From NCBI GenBank assembly GCA_034114085.1, contig JAXEWB010000049.1, forward strand, positions 1 through 64,000: 64,000 nucleotides of DNA, written 5' to 3'. The notes under the pieces are model-generated. The model was not told where the DNA came from. It saw only the letters and a list, made by a program, of their open reading frames with translations, and ran no database searches. Source of the stretch: Spiro-02 sp034114085 (GTDB taxonomy: Bacteria > Spirochaetota > Spirochaetia > Sphaerochaetales > Sphaerochaetaceae). The translations under genes and the position numbers were made by a program. This document shows, piece by piece, positions 1 through 7,663 of the stretch (position 1 is the stretch's first letter; the number at the start of each line of letters is the position of its first letter).

Positions 1-114
1 CGGGGCCAGCATACGGCAAGGGCCGCACCAGGTCGCCCAAAAGTCCACCAGTACCGGCAGCTTGCTATCGACTACTTCCTGCTTGAAGCTTTCTTTCGTT
101 ACGTGTTTGATCAT
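1..114 (-). CDS. trxA: Thioredoxin (C-terminus beyond window)
   Basis: The 38 visible residues start MIKHVTKESF and reach the redox motif WCGPC at residues 29-33, in the order and spacing of classical thioredoxin. The cysteine pair reduces disulfides in cytoplasmic proteins such as peroxiredoxins. The start ATG (complement of 112-114) follows a GGGGGAA ribosome site. The gene is cut by the window edge, so about two thirds of the protein is unseen. It is divergent from the peroxiredoxin gene, which fits a shared thiol-redox role. Confidence 0.93.
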   Translation of the reverse strand, partial: MIKHVTKESFKQEVVDSKLPVLVDFWATWCGPCRMLAP

Positions 115-215
115 AATTCGTTCCCCCATTTATATTCTGTATTGGTTTTTCCACATGTTCACCGTCTGCATCCGCAGCGCTCGTCTAGAATATACATAAA
201 AATTTCATCAACGTT

Positions 216-230
216 TGTGATTTTGTCACA
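216..230. promoter_or_regulatory. TGTGA-N5-TCACA palindrome (CRP/FNR-like half-sites)
   Basis: A perfect inverted repeat TGTGA-TTTTG-TCACA lies in the divergent thioredoxin/peroxiredoxin intergenic region. The half-sites match those bound by CRP/FNR-family regulators, but the spacer is 5 rather than 6 bases. The position suits control of either gene. The regulator is not in this window. Confidence 0.35.
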
Positions 231-245
231 GTCGGTTCTCCAAAA

Positions 246-263
246 AGTTAGTACTATCTAACT
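246..263. promoter_or_regulatory. Palindrome AGTTAG-N6-CTAACT upstream of peroxiredoxin
   Basis: Six-base perfect arms flank TACTAT, about 130 bases before the peroxiredoxin start. It may be an operator or overlap the promoter. The binding protein is unknown. Confidence 0.25.
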
Positions 264-394
264 ATCAGCCGGAAGGTATGGGCCGTATGGTTTGGAATCC
301 TTCGGGTGGAGATGGAATTTGCAAGGCGGATCGCGCGGGACGCAAGGGATATCAATCCCCTTCCTGCGGATCGCCAGCGAAAGGAGATAGTATT

Positions 395-1069
395 ATGGAA
401 GATGTACAGTATCGCATGCCGTTGATTGGCGACGACGCTCCCGCTTTTACCGCGGTCACTACCCAGGGCGTCATCAATTTCCCCGCCGACTATGAGGGAA
501 AATGGGTCATCCTGTTTTCACATCCCGCGGATTTCACCCCTGTCTGTACCACAGAATTCATGACGTTCGCGTCGATGATCGATCAATTCAAGGCGCTGAA
601 TACGGAGTTGATCGGTCTGTCCGTCGATTCCCTGTATGCGCATATCGCTTGGTTGCGGAAAATCCAGGAACTTGAATGGAAGGGGATGAAGAACGTCAAC
701 GTGACCTTCCCGTTGATCGAGGACATCAAGATGGATGTCGCCAGAAAATTCGGGATGATCCAGCCCAACGCTTCCGGAACACAGGCCGTTCGCGCAGTAT
801 TCGTAATCGATCCGAAGGGCAAGGTGAGGACGATCCTCTACTATCCGTTGTCAACGGGACGGAACTTCGACGAGATCAAGCGTATCATCCTTGCGTTGCA
901 GAAAGCCGACAAGGACGGCGTGGCGACCCCCGCCGACTGGAGGCCGGGTCAGGATGTCATTGTCCCTACCGCCGGGAGCTGCGGCACTGCGAAGGAACGG
1001 ATGGAAAGCCAGGACGACGACACCTACTGCCTCGATTGGTTCATGTGCTTCAAGCGAGAGAAGAAGTAG
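395..1069 (+). CDS. Peroxiredoxin, Prx6 / 1-Cys-like subfamily
   Basis: A 224-residue thiol peroxidase that reduces H2O2, organic hydroperoxides or peroxynitrite in the cytoplasm. The peroxidatic cysteine sits in HPADFTPVCTTEF near residue 50. The C-terminal extension with two further cysteines (TYCLDWFMCF) is typical of the long archaeal/bacterial Prx6 group, where these cysteines can act as resolving residues. ATG 395 is chosen over the upstream in-frame ATG at 278 because AAAGGAGA lies just before it and the family alignment begins there. The divergent thioredoxin gene could supply its reductant. Confidence 0.93.
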   Translation: MEDVQYRMPLIGDDAPAFTAVTTQGVINFPADYEGKWVILFSHPADFTPVCTTEFMTFASMIDQFKALNTELIGLSVDSLYAHIAWLRKIQELEWKGMKNVNVTFPLIEDIKMDVARKFGMIQPNASGTQAVRAVFVIDPKGKVRTILYYPLSTGRNFDEIKRIILALQKADKDGVATPADWRPGQDVIVPTAGSCGTAKERMESQDDDTYCLDWFMCFKREKK

Positions 1070-1096
1070 GTTGAAAGCTTTCTTCTGTGGATCGAT

Positions 1097-1136
1097 CTAC
1101 GCCCCGGCCCTGGTGACTGGGGCGTAGTTTTGTTTG
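1097..1136 (+). terminator. Rho-independent terminator of peroxiredoxin gene
   Basis: A perfect 9-bp stem (CTACGCCCC / GGGGCGTAG) with a 13-base loop is followed by TTTTGTTTG, 27 bases after the stop codon. Confidence 0.85.
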
Positions 1137-1207
1137 TGGAGAACGTTAATGTGACTGAAGAGGCCTCCTGTCACGTTCAAATGCTGTTGTCTTGATGATC
1201 GGGATTC

Positions 1208-1918
1208 TTAGCGGGGGATGAATTTCAGCGTCGGATAGAAAATCGTCATGATCCGGTCGGGAAACAGCGTGTCGATGAAGGTTCCGAACGCAGAAGTCCC
1301 TGCGTACCCTGAATCCCGCATTTCCCATCGGCAGACCGCCACGACCGAGATGATCGCCGCGGTAAGAAAAAGGCAGGCGCCGAAACCGGCGAGCCGGTGC
1401 ATCGTCCGCGGTTCTATGGAATCAATGAACCGCAACAGGCGCGGCAATGCCAGCAATATCCAGAACAGGCCCAGAACACCCCAGATGAGCGCCATGGACA
1501 GGCTGGTACGACCGCCAAGGTTGAGCGGTTGCTGGCTGTATTCCCATGAATTGGACTTGAAGAGGAAGGACTGAATCACGCTGGCGAGGAATTCAAAAGA
1601 AGAGCCTATCACCGCCGCGCCGAAAAAGACCGCCACATGCCTGAACCTGAATTTATACAAGGGTCTGAGGCATACCGTCATAAGTAGCGCCCCTACAGCG
1701 TATATCGGATGTATCGGGACGAGAATCAGCCCCGATCTCCATTGAAGGTTTGAACTCAGAAGCAATACCCAGATCGTTTCCAATATGGTACCTGTGATAC
1801 CTCCCAAAAGGAAAACCATCATGAATTGTGTGGCGGTTATATGATATATATTACCATTGATATACCGAGTTCGGACTGTTTCAAATGTTTCCTGTGTAAT
1901 AGTATTTTCTGTCTCCAT
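1208..1918 (-). CDS. Putative ABC-transporter type IV (CmpB-like) integral membrane protein
   Basis: A 236-residue protein with about five or six hydrophobic segments. The first two segments carry FLLGGITGTILETIW and WRSGLILVPIHPIYAVGAL, which resemble the Gly/Glu-rich start of the family named ABC_trans_CmpB (PF06541). The role of that family is unproven despite the name. The start is set at ATG 1918 (METENTITQ), preceded by GTGGGGA, and not at the 25-codon upstream extension. It is convergent with the peroxiredoxin gene and has no obvious operon partner. Confidence 0.7.
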   Translation of the reverse strand: METENTITQETFETVRTRYINGNIYHITATQFMMVFLLGGITGTILETIWVLLLSSNLQWRSGLILVPIHPIYAVGALLMTVCLRPLYKFRFRHVAVFFGAAVIGSSFEFLASVIQSFLFKSNSWEYSQQPLNLGGRTSLSMALIWGVLGLFWILLALPRLLRFIDSIEPRTMHRLAGFGACLFLTAAIISVVAVCRWEMRDSGYAGTSAFGTFIDTLFPDRIMTIFYPTLKFIPR

Positions 1919-2115
1919 GTAATCCCCACTTCTATGGATTTGTTTCTTCTCATAACCTACACATTGAAAACCAGCTTGGCAAGAGGAATCCATGGAGATG
2001 ATTTCCCATAGTCTCCCGTTGCAAGGACCTCTAGGCTCAATGTGGTGGCGGTGGCTTGCAACTCGCCGGCTTTTTGATGAAGATAAGCAAAGACGATAAT
2101 CAGGGAGGTCCCGTC

Positions 2116-3159
2116 ATGATAGATTTGCATTGCGATACAGTCTACGCTTTGTGGAAAGTCCGTAGCGGGGAGTCGCTTGTCAGCAACTCCTTGCATGTCG
2201 ACGCTGAAAAGATGCGGGCGGGCGGGGTCTGCGCACAATGTTTCGCGTTGTTTGTCCCGATGCATGGCCATGTCCCCCCGTCCCATGCCGGTACAACCCC
2301 TTGGCAGATACTCCAAGAGCTGTATCAGCGGTTTCTGTCGGAGATACGAAACTCTGGCGGATGTCTGCGGCAGGCTTGTTCTGCGGCTGATATTCTGGCC
2401 AATAAGTCGCACGGGGTTCTTTCCGCGATACTGACTACGGAGGAGGGGGGCTCCATCGAGGGGGATCTCGACCGTTTGACGGTGCTCAGGGACATGGGCG
2501 TCAGGATTTTTTCACTGACTTGGAATTACGAAAACGAACTGGCGTTTCCCAATTCCCCTGACGCTTCGGTCATGGTCAGGGGCTTGAAGCCGCTTGGCTT
2601 TGATGCGGTCGATGAGCTGAACCGGCTGGGCGTGGTCGTCGACGTTTCCCATCTTTCCGACGGGGGCTTCTGGGATGTCGCTCAAGCAAGCCGCAAAAGC
2701 GGGATTCCTTTCGTCGCGACCCACTCCAATTCCCGCGCCATGACTGCGGAAACCAGAAACCTGACCGATGCCATGCTTTGCGAACTCGCCGATTGCGGCG
2801 GTGTCGCAGGTCTGAACCTTTGTCCGGCGTTCCTGCTTCCTGCAAATGACTCCAAGGGCGTTTTATCACAATCTCCGTTCACTGACGCTCCAGCGCCGGC
2901 GTCCACCGTCAGCCGCATTGAGGACATGGTCAGGCATGTGCTGCACATCCGTAACGTTGCAGGAAGCGAAGTCCTTGCAATAGGGACGGATTTCGACGGC
3001 ATCGGCGGAACATTGGAAATTGACTCTTCCGCGACGCTTCCTTTGCTTCGCCAAGCGCTCCGCAAGGCGGGGATGCCGGAATCTGAATTGGACAGGCTAT
3101 GGGAAACAAATGCGCTGCGGGTCTTCCGTGCAATGGAGGACGTTGCGCCGCGGGCCTAG
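2116..3159 (+). CDS. Membrane dipeptidase-like hydrolase (peptidase M19)
   Basis: A 347-residue member of the M19 renal-dipeptidase family, zinc enzymes that cleave dipeptides including D-residue substrates. It opens with IDLHCDT (metal ligand HxD). It also shows TTEEGGSIEG (Glu ligand), VDVSHLSDGGFWDV, ATHSNSRAM (His ligands) and IGTDFDGIGG near the C-terminus. There is no signal peptide, so it is probably cytoplasmic. ATG 2116 has a GGGAGGT site; the upstream in-frame ATGs do not. Its end overlaps by 4 bases the end of the convergent AlkD-like gene. Confidence 0.92.
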   Translation: MIDLHCDTVYALWKVRSGESLVSNSLHVDAEKMRAGGVCAQCFALFVPMHGHVPPSHAGTTPWQILQELYQRFLSEIRNSGGCLRQACSAADILANKSHGVLSAILTTEEGGSIEGDLDRLTVLRDMGVRIFSLTWNYENELAFPNSPDASVMVRGLKPLGFDAVDELNRLGVVVDVSHLSDGGFWDVAQASRKSGIPFVATHSNSRAMTAETRNLTDAMLCELADCGGVAGLNLCPAFLLPANDSKGVLSQSPFTDAPAPASTVSRIEDMVRHVLHIRNVAGSEVLAIGTDFDGIGGTLEIDSSATLPLLRQALRKAGMPESELDRLWETNALRVFRAMEDVAPRA

Positions 3160-3854
3160 CCTTTCAGGTTCGCCCTGAGCGTTTTCAGCAACAATTTGTC
3201 CTCCTCGCTTACCCTGAACGACTCGATGCATTTCTGGATTGCTTTTCGTCGGATAGGTTGCATGACGGTATCACTCCGCAACAGGGCTAGCGTCTTGTCC
3301 CTGTATTTGGCGAAGCATACCGACAGTGCCCAGCCTGCGCCCATCTGTACATAGTAGAAGTCGCTCCACACATTGCCGAGCAGCTTCAGCGTTCGGTCGA
3401 TATGGGTGTCGTCGATGAAATAGTCCATCAGCATGATGATTCCGAATCTGACGGCCCAGGGATTGTCATCATCCAGATAGGGGAGTATGAAATCCCAGAA
3501 CTGCTTCGGATATTTGCGTGCGGCGGTGAAGGTCGAACAGGCGCAGTCGCAGACCGCCCAGCCATCGATTTTAGGTACGAATCCGCTGATCAGTTCCAGC
3601 CGTTCTTCCACTGGCACATGCGCATAGCCGATGACGAATCCCTGCAACAGCAGCTCTTCATAGGTATCTTCCTCCGCTGATGAGAGGTATTCCCTCCAAT
3701 CGCCCTTTGCGATTTCCTTGCCCAGCGCACGCAACGCAGGTGTCCGGACGCCAATCAGGGGGTGTGAGGAAGGAGCCAGCGATTCCGAGAACCGGCGGAA
3801 TTCTTCCCCCGCCGCTTGTGCCTGTAGTCTGCGTAGGACTTCCTCTCGTTTCAT
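3156..3854 (-). CDS. DNA alkylation repair (AlkD-like) HEAT-repeat protein
   Basis: A 232-residue protein of the AlkD-like family (PF08713), whose helical HEAT-like repeats cradle damaged DNA. Recognisable parts are IGVRTPALRALGKEI, the WAVCDCACS segment, YLDDDNPWAVRFGIIMLMDYFID and YVQMGAGWALSVCFAKY. Several divergent family members have no proven glycosylase activity. It starts 11 bases after the glycerate kinase stop, so the two are likely cotranscribed, although no functional link is evident. Confidence 0.85.
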   Translation of the reverse strand: MKREEVLRRLQAQAAGEEFRRFSESLAPSSHPLIGVRTPALRALGKEIAKGDWREYLSSAEEDTYEELLLQGFVIGYAHVPVEERLELISGFVPKIDGWAVCDCACSTFTAARKYPKQFWDFILPYLDDDNPWAVRFGIIMLMDYFIDDTHIDRTLKLLGNVWSDFYYVQMGAGWALSVCFAKYRDKTLALLRSDTVMQPIRRKAIQKCIESFRVSEEDKLLLKTLRANLKG

Positions 3855-3865
3855 CGTCCCTTCCC

Positions 3866-4999
3866 CTACAATCCCATCCGCTTGCAGAACCGGATGAAAT
3901 TATCGACTGTCAGCGACATGTCGCTCTTGCACCGTTTCGCCGCCTGCTTGAATTCTACCGCCACGCGGTTCGTGCTGAAGATTCCGCACACCCCTTCTGC
4001 GTAGGCTCCCTCTATATCGTCCCCGATGTCCCCGACGATGGCGACTACCGGGACCGAAGCGGCCTTCGCCCTACGGGCTACGCCGATCACGACTTTGCCG
4101 CGCAGGCTCTGACCGTCTATCTTGCCTTCTCCCGTCAACACGAGGTCGGCGCCTATGAGCAGTTCGTCGAACCGGACAGTGTCGAGGACCGTCTCGATTC
4201 CCATTTGCAGGTGTGAACCGAAGAACGCCGCCATGCCACCCCCCATGCCGCCAGCCGCGCCTGAGCCAGGAATGTCCTGTACGTCCACGCCACAGTCTCG
4301 GGCAATGATATTCGCTAGAGCGGTCATCTGGGCGTCGAGGTTCTTGACCATGTTATCGTCCGCACCCTTCTGGGGGGCGAATACATAGGCGGCCCCGGTA
4401 ACTCCGCTGAAGGGGTTGTCGATGTCGCACATCGTGACGATCTCCACGCCGCTGAACTCCTTCACCAGCCCGTTGCGGTCGATTTTCTTCACTTTGTCCA
4501 ATGTGCCGCCGGTGGGGATGAAGTCCTTGCCTGACGCATCGATGAACCGAACTCCCGCCGCTGCCGCCGCACCGCATCCCGCGTCGTTGGTGGCGCTGCC
4601 TCCCAACCCCACGACAAGCTTGGTGCAGCCATGACGAACGGCGTGGAGCATCAGTTGGCCCACTCCATAGGTCGTAGTCCTGTCAGGATGCTTGTCGTCG
4701 CCGACCAACGGCAGCCCGGCGCAGGCGGCCATCTCGATAATGGCCGTATTTCCACCCACTACGCCGTAGAACGCCTCCATGTCCTCCATGTAGGGGCCTT
4801 TTACGATGACTGTCCGTTTTTCCCCTCCCATGGCCAGCAAGAAGGAAGCGACGCTTCCTTCGCCTCCGTCCGCAACCGGGATGGCTACGATTTCAGCTTC
4901 GGGATAGTGCCTGCGGATACCATCCTCCATGATGGAGCATATCTCCTGGGAACTCATCGTCCCCTTGAATGAATCAGGGATAAGAAGGACTTTTTTCAT
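3866..4999 (-). CDS. glxK: Glycerate kinase
   Basis: A 377-residue glycerate 2-kinase of the GarK/GlxK family. It phosphorylates D-glycerate with ATP to 2-phosphoglycerate, feeding lower glycolysis. Diagnostic segments are IPDSFKGTMSS at the N-terminus, VADGGEGSV, GLGGSATNDAGCGAAAAAG, and TGEGKIDGQSLRGKV near residue 295. The start follows AAGGAGA. It lies downstream of a GntP-family permease on the same strand, suggesting uptake and use of glycerate or a related sugar acid. A hairpin with a T-run between the two genes suggests partial or full transcriptional separation. Confidence 0.95.
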   Translation of the reverse strand: MKKVLLIPDSFKGTMSSQEICSIMEDGIRRHYPEAEIVAIPVADGGEGSVASFLLAMGGEKRTVIVKGPYMEDMEAFYGVVGGNTAIIEMAACAGLPLVGDDKHPDRTTTYGVGQLMLHAVRHGCTKLVVGLGGSATNDAGCGAAAAAGVRFIDASGKDFIPTGGTLDKVKKIDRNGLVKEFSGVEIVTMCDIDNPFSGVTGAAYVFAPQKGADDNMVKNLDAQMTALANIIARDCGVDVQDIPGSGAAGGMGGGMAAFFGSHLQMGIETVLDTVRFDELLIGADLVLTGEGKIDGQSLRGKVVIGVARRAKAASVPVVAIVGDIGDDIEGAYAEGVCGIFSTNRVAVEFKQAAKRCKSDMSLTVDNFIRFCKRMGL

Positions 5000-5182
5000 G
5001 TCACGAATCTCCTTTTGTTCTATTGCGCCGAGGCTTGCGACAGGCTTGAGGCGTGGCTGTTCTCATATGCCGTCTTCCTCTGTCTCCGATTGCGAACGCC
5101 ACTGCACGACAGTGTTATCGTACACTATGATCGTCGTTTGTGAGAAGTAATATACGCTGGCTTTTAGATTGGCTTCTGGAAT

Positions 5183-5221
5183 AGAAAAATGGCCGCCGTT
5201 GAGCAATGGCCTCTGGCGGCC
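5183..5221 (-). terminator. Terminator after GntP permease
   Basis: On the minus strand the stem GGCCGCC / GGCGGCC (7 bp, 17-base loop) is followed by ATTTTTC. It lies 26 bases beyond the permease stop, so glxK probably also has its own promoter in the remaining intergenic DNA. Confidence 0.7.
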
Positions 5222-5246
5222 CGTTCTGCGATCCTGATACGGCTCG

Positions 5247-6623
5247 TCAAATGAGGAACAGCGAAAGCAGCCAGATGAACACGATGCCGACAAGCCCCAT
5301 GAGCAACGTGACCATCGTCTGAGTCTTGTATCCGTCCTCAGCCTTCAGGTTGCCGAAATTGGTGACGACCCAGAAATAGCTGTCATTCGCATGGGATACG
5401 GTCATCGCTCCCGCGCCAATCGCCATGACGGTCAATACTCCTGCCATGGGGGAGGTGAGTCCGAGCGCAGTCATCATGGAGCCGGATTCAGCGATGCCGC
5501 CCATGATGCCAGCAGTCGTCGTTATAGCGACCGTGGATGAGCCTTGCGCGGATTTGAGGATCGCGGCAATCAGGAACGGGAAGAATATTCCTACCGTAGC
5601 CAAGCCCGCCGCATGTTCCTGCATGTACCCGACGAACCCCGCGTTCGCGATTACCTTGCCCAAGACTCCTCCCGCTGCGGTCACGAACAGGATTGGCCCA
5701 ACAACCTTGAGCGTTTCGTTCGTCATGGAATTGAAGTCTCCCAACTTATGTGTCGTGCACAAGAGAATAATCCCGAAGACCAGCCCGATAGTCAGCGCGA
5801 TGATCGGCGTTCCTGTAAAGGCCAGGAAGGATCCAATGACACCTCCCCATCCAAGAACGGAGGAAATCGAACCGAAGGCCATCGCGATGATCGGCATGAT
5901 GATCGGCGCCAGCGACATGAAGCCGTTCGGTAGTTTGCCAAAACTCTTCAGCAATTCGTCATAGCCCGGCCCTCCGGCGATTTCCGAGAGGTCTTCGCTT
6001 GACTTTACTTTCTTGCCGATATAGTTGGCGAAAAAGAACGCCACGATCAGGCAGGGGATGGATACCACCACGCCCATTCCGATGACCAGCAGCAGATGTT
6101 CTGCCACTCCGAGCGTTCCCGCCGCCGCAATCGGGCCGGGTGTGGGAGGGATGAATACATGCGAGGTATACAGGCCCGCCGACAGCGCTACCGTCATCGC
6201 CACGCTGGAATACCTCGTCTTCTGTTGCAACGCTTTTCTGATTGGGTCGAGGATGACGAACCCACTGTCGCAGAATACAGGAATCGACACCACCCAGCCC
6301 ATGATTTCCATGGCTAGCTCCGGGTGTTTCTTTCCCACGAGCCTGACGACCATTTCAGCTAGTTTCAGCGCCGCACCGGTCTTTTCGAGGATTGTGCCGA
6401 TCAAAGCTCCCAATATGATGACGATACCGATGCTTGAGAATGTCCCGCTGAAACCGGAGCCTATCGTTCCCGGTATGTCTTTCAGCGGAATTCCGACAAT
6501 AACCGCCAGTATGAGCGATATCCCCATGATGGCGAGAAATGGATGCACCTTCCATTTTGAGATTGCGATGATCATGATCGCGATGGCGATCACGAAGGTG
6601 ATGATTAATCCTACACCAGACAT
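5247..6623 (-). CDS. GntP-family permease (gluconate/glycerate-type H+ symporter)
   Basis: A 458-residue inner-membrane protein with about 12 hydrophobic segments. It carries GntP-family sequences such as HPFLAIMGISLILAVIVGIPL, the FCDSGFVIL motif, FIPPTPGPIAAAG and SHANDSYFWVV near the C-terminus. The family imports sugar acids with protons. The adjacent glycerate kinase makes glycerate the most likely substrate here. The start is placed at MSGVGLIITF (ATG complement of 6621-6623) after a GGGAGGAGA site; the longer frame adds 28 atypical residues. Confidence 0.92.
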   Translation of the reverse strand: MSGVGLIITFVIAIAIMIIAISKWKVHPFLAIMGISLILAVIVGIPLKDIPGTIGSGFSGTFSSIGIVIILGALIGTILEKTGAALKLAEMVVRLVGKKHPELAMEIMGWVVSIPVFCDSGFVILDPIRKALQQKTRYSSVAMTVALSAGLYTSHVFIPPTPGPIAAAGTLGVAEHLLLVIGMGVVVSIPCLIVAFFFANYIGKKVKSSEDLSEIAGGPGYDELLKSFGKLPNGFMSLAPIIMPIIAMAFGSISSVLGWGGVIGSFLAFTGTPIIALTIGLVFGIILLCTTHKLGDFNSMTNETLKVVGPILFVTAAGGVLGKVIANAGFVGYMQEHAAGLATVGIFFPFLIAAILKSAQGSSTVAITTTAGIMGGIAESGSMMTALGLTSPMAGVLTVMAIGAGAMTVSHANDSYFWVVTNFGNLKAEDGYKTQTMVTLLMGLVGIVFIWLLSLFLI

Positions 6624-6726
6624 TCTTTCTCCTCCCTGCTCGGACAAAGACTGTCGGACTTCGTCTTTCTCACAAGGCCGTGCCGTAGCACTGTCCTTGT
6701 TCGGCATCCTTGTCCGGCGGTCTTTC

Positions 6727-6892
6727 TCCTTCGCACGTTTCAGCTCGGATAAACTCTACTATGTTGCGTCCCGCTCATGTAGCCGTACTTATCGTACTGT
6801 CTGCATTCACCGTCCTTGCCCAGTAGAGTTTCTCCTTCGCACGTTTCTTTTCGGATAGACTATGCCATGCCGCGTCCCGCTAATGTAGCCAT
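6727..6892. repeat. Two imperfect ~62-bp direct repeats
   Basis: Copy one spans about 6727-6788 and copy two about 6832-6893. Both begin CTCCTTCGCACGTTT, continue with CGGATARACT, and end with GCGTCCCGCTNATGTAGCC. They lie just upstream of the GntP gene and could affect its expression. No coding function is visible. Confidence 0.7.
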
Positions 6893-7107
6893 GCATACCC
6901 GTACTAAATACACTCGCTATTTTAATCTACCATGCTATATCCTTCAAGTTCTTTTTAGAAGGCCTGCGGTTTGTTTTAAAACTTTCAGAAGTAAGGCTTT
7001 TTGTTTTTAAACGACGTTCTTTTCACATCTCCGGCAGATTGATATGTAGAAAACAGCAATCTTGAATCAGGCCTGTCAACGGGGAACTGGGTGTCAACGT
7101 TAGATGG

Positions 7108-7320
7108 CGTTGACATGAAAGGACGTAATCCCGACATACAGGACGTAGACGACAGGTAGCTCCGACATAAAGGACGTAATCCCCACATACAGGACGTAGA
7201 CGACAGGTAGCTCCGACATAAAGGACGTAATCGATAGATAAAGGACGTAGCAACAACATGCAGGACGTAATCCCCACATACAGGACGTAGACGACAGATA
7301 ACTCCGACATATAGGGTATA
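7108..7320. repeat. AGGACGTA repeat array, copy 1
   Basis: About nine copies of the core AGGACGTA occur in 210 bases of non-coding DNA. Two unit types alternate: a 20-base unit (AGGACGTAATCCCCACATAC) and a 31-base unit that starts AGGACGTAGACGACAGGTAG and ends CTCCGACATAA, giving a 51-base super-period over much of the array. A third junction, GTAGCAACAACATGCAGGACG, occurs once. The last unit is degenerate. The units are not palindromic, so this is neither a CRISPR nor a REP array. A homologous array lies at 54738-54880. Confidence 0.9.
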
Positions 7321-7329
7321 ATCGAGGAT

Positions 7330-7663
7330 ACGATTGTACTTTCGGTTCGATTGCGCCCGTTCACACCTGCGGCGGTGGCAGGTTATGCATCAAATATGAT
7401 GCTTTTGACCTAGTTTCAATAGGTTTTAGAACGGCGCTGACTGGAAAGCGGGGAAGCGGTGGATTGCACTCAGAAAAATACCCGCGCCAATGGGAAAATG
7501 TTGGTGTGTGCGCATGATTTCATCATCCAGATATTCATTGTTTTCATCGGTATCGTGGACTTTTGAAACAAACCCGTCGGAATACAACAATGCCCGGCCC
7601 ATCATCAATCACCAGCTGGGGCAATGGCGAACTCGTATCGTATGTACAGGATAATCCGGCTTG
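7330..7663. other. Intergenic region without a recognisable gene
   Basis: Between the repeat array and trkH I see no supported reading frame. A small hairpin (GCATCA-AATA-TGATGC then TTTT) at about 7388-7407 could be a weak rightward terminator. Confidence 0.5.

Noticed and set aside
7108..7320. CRISPR array
   Set aside because: The repeats are too short (8-base core), spacers are themselves repeated, and no cas genes are present.
7023..7364. 113-codon minus-strand open frame across the AGGACGTA array (Tyr-Val-Leu-Tyr-Val-Gly repeats)
   Set aside because: It owes its openness to the repeat period of 51 bases being a multiple of three. There is no ribosome site, and the second array is not open in an equivalent full-length frame.
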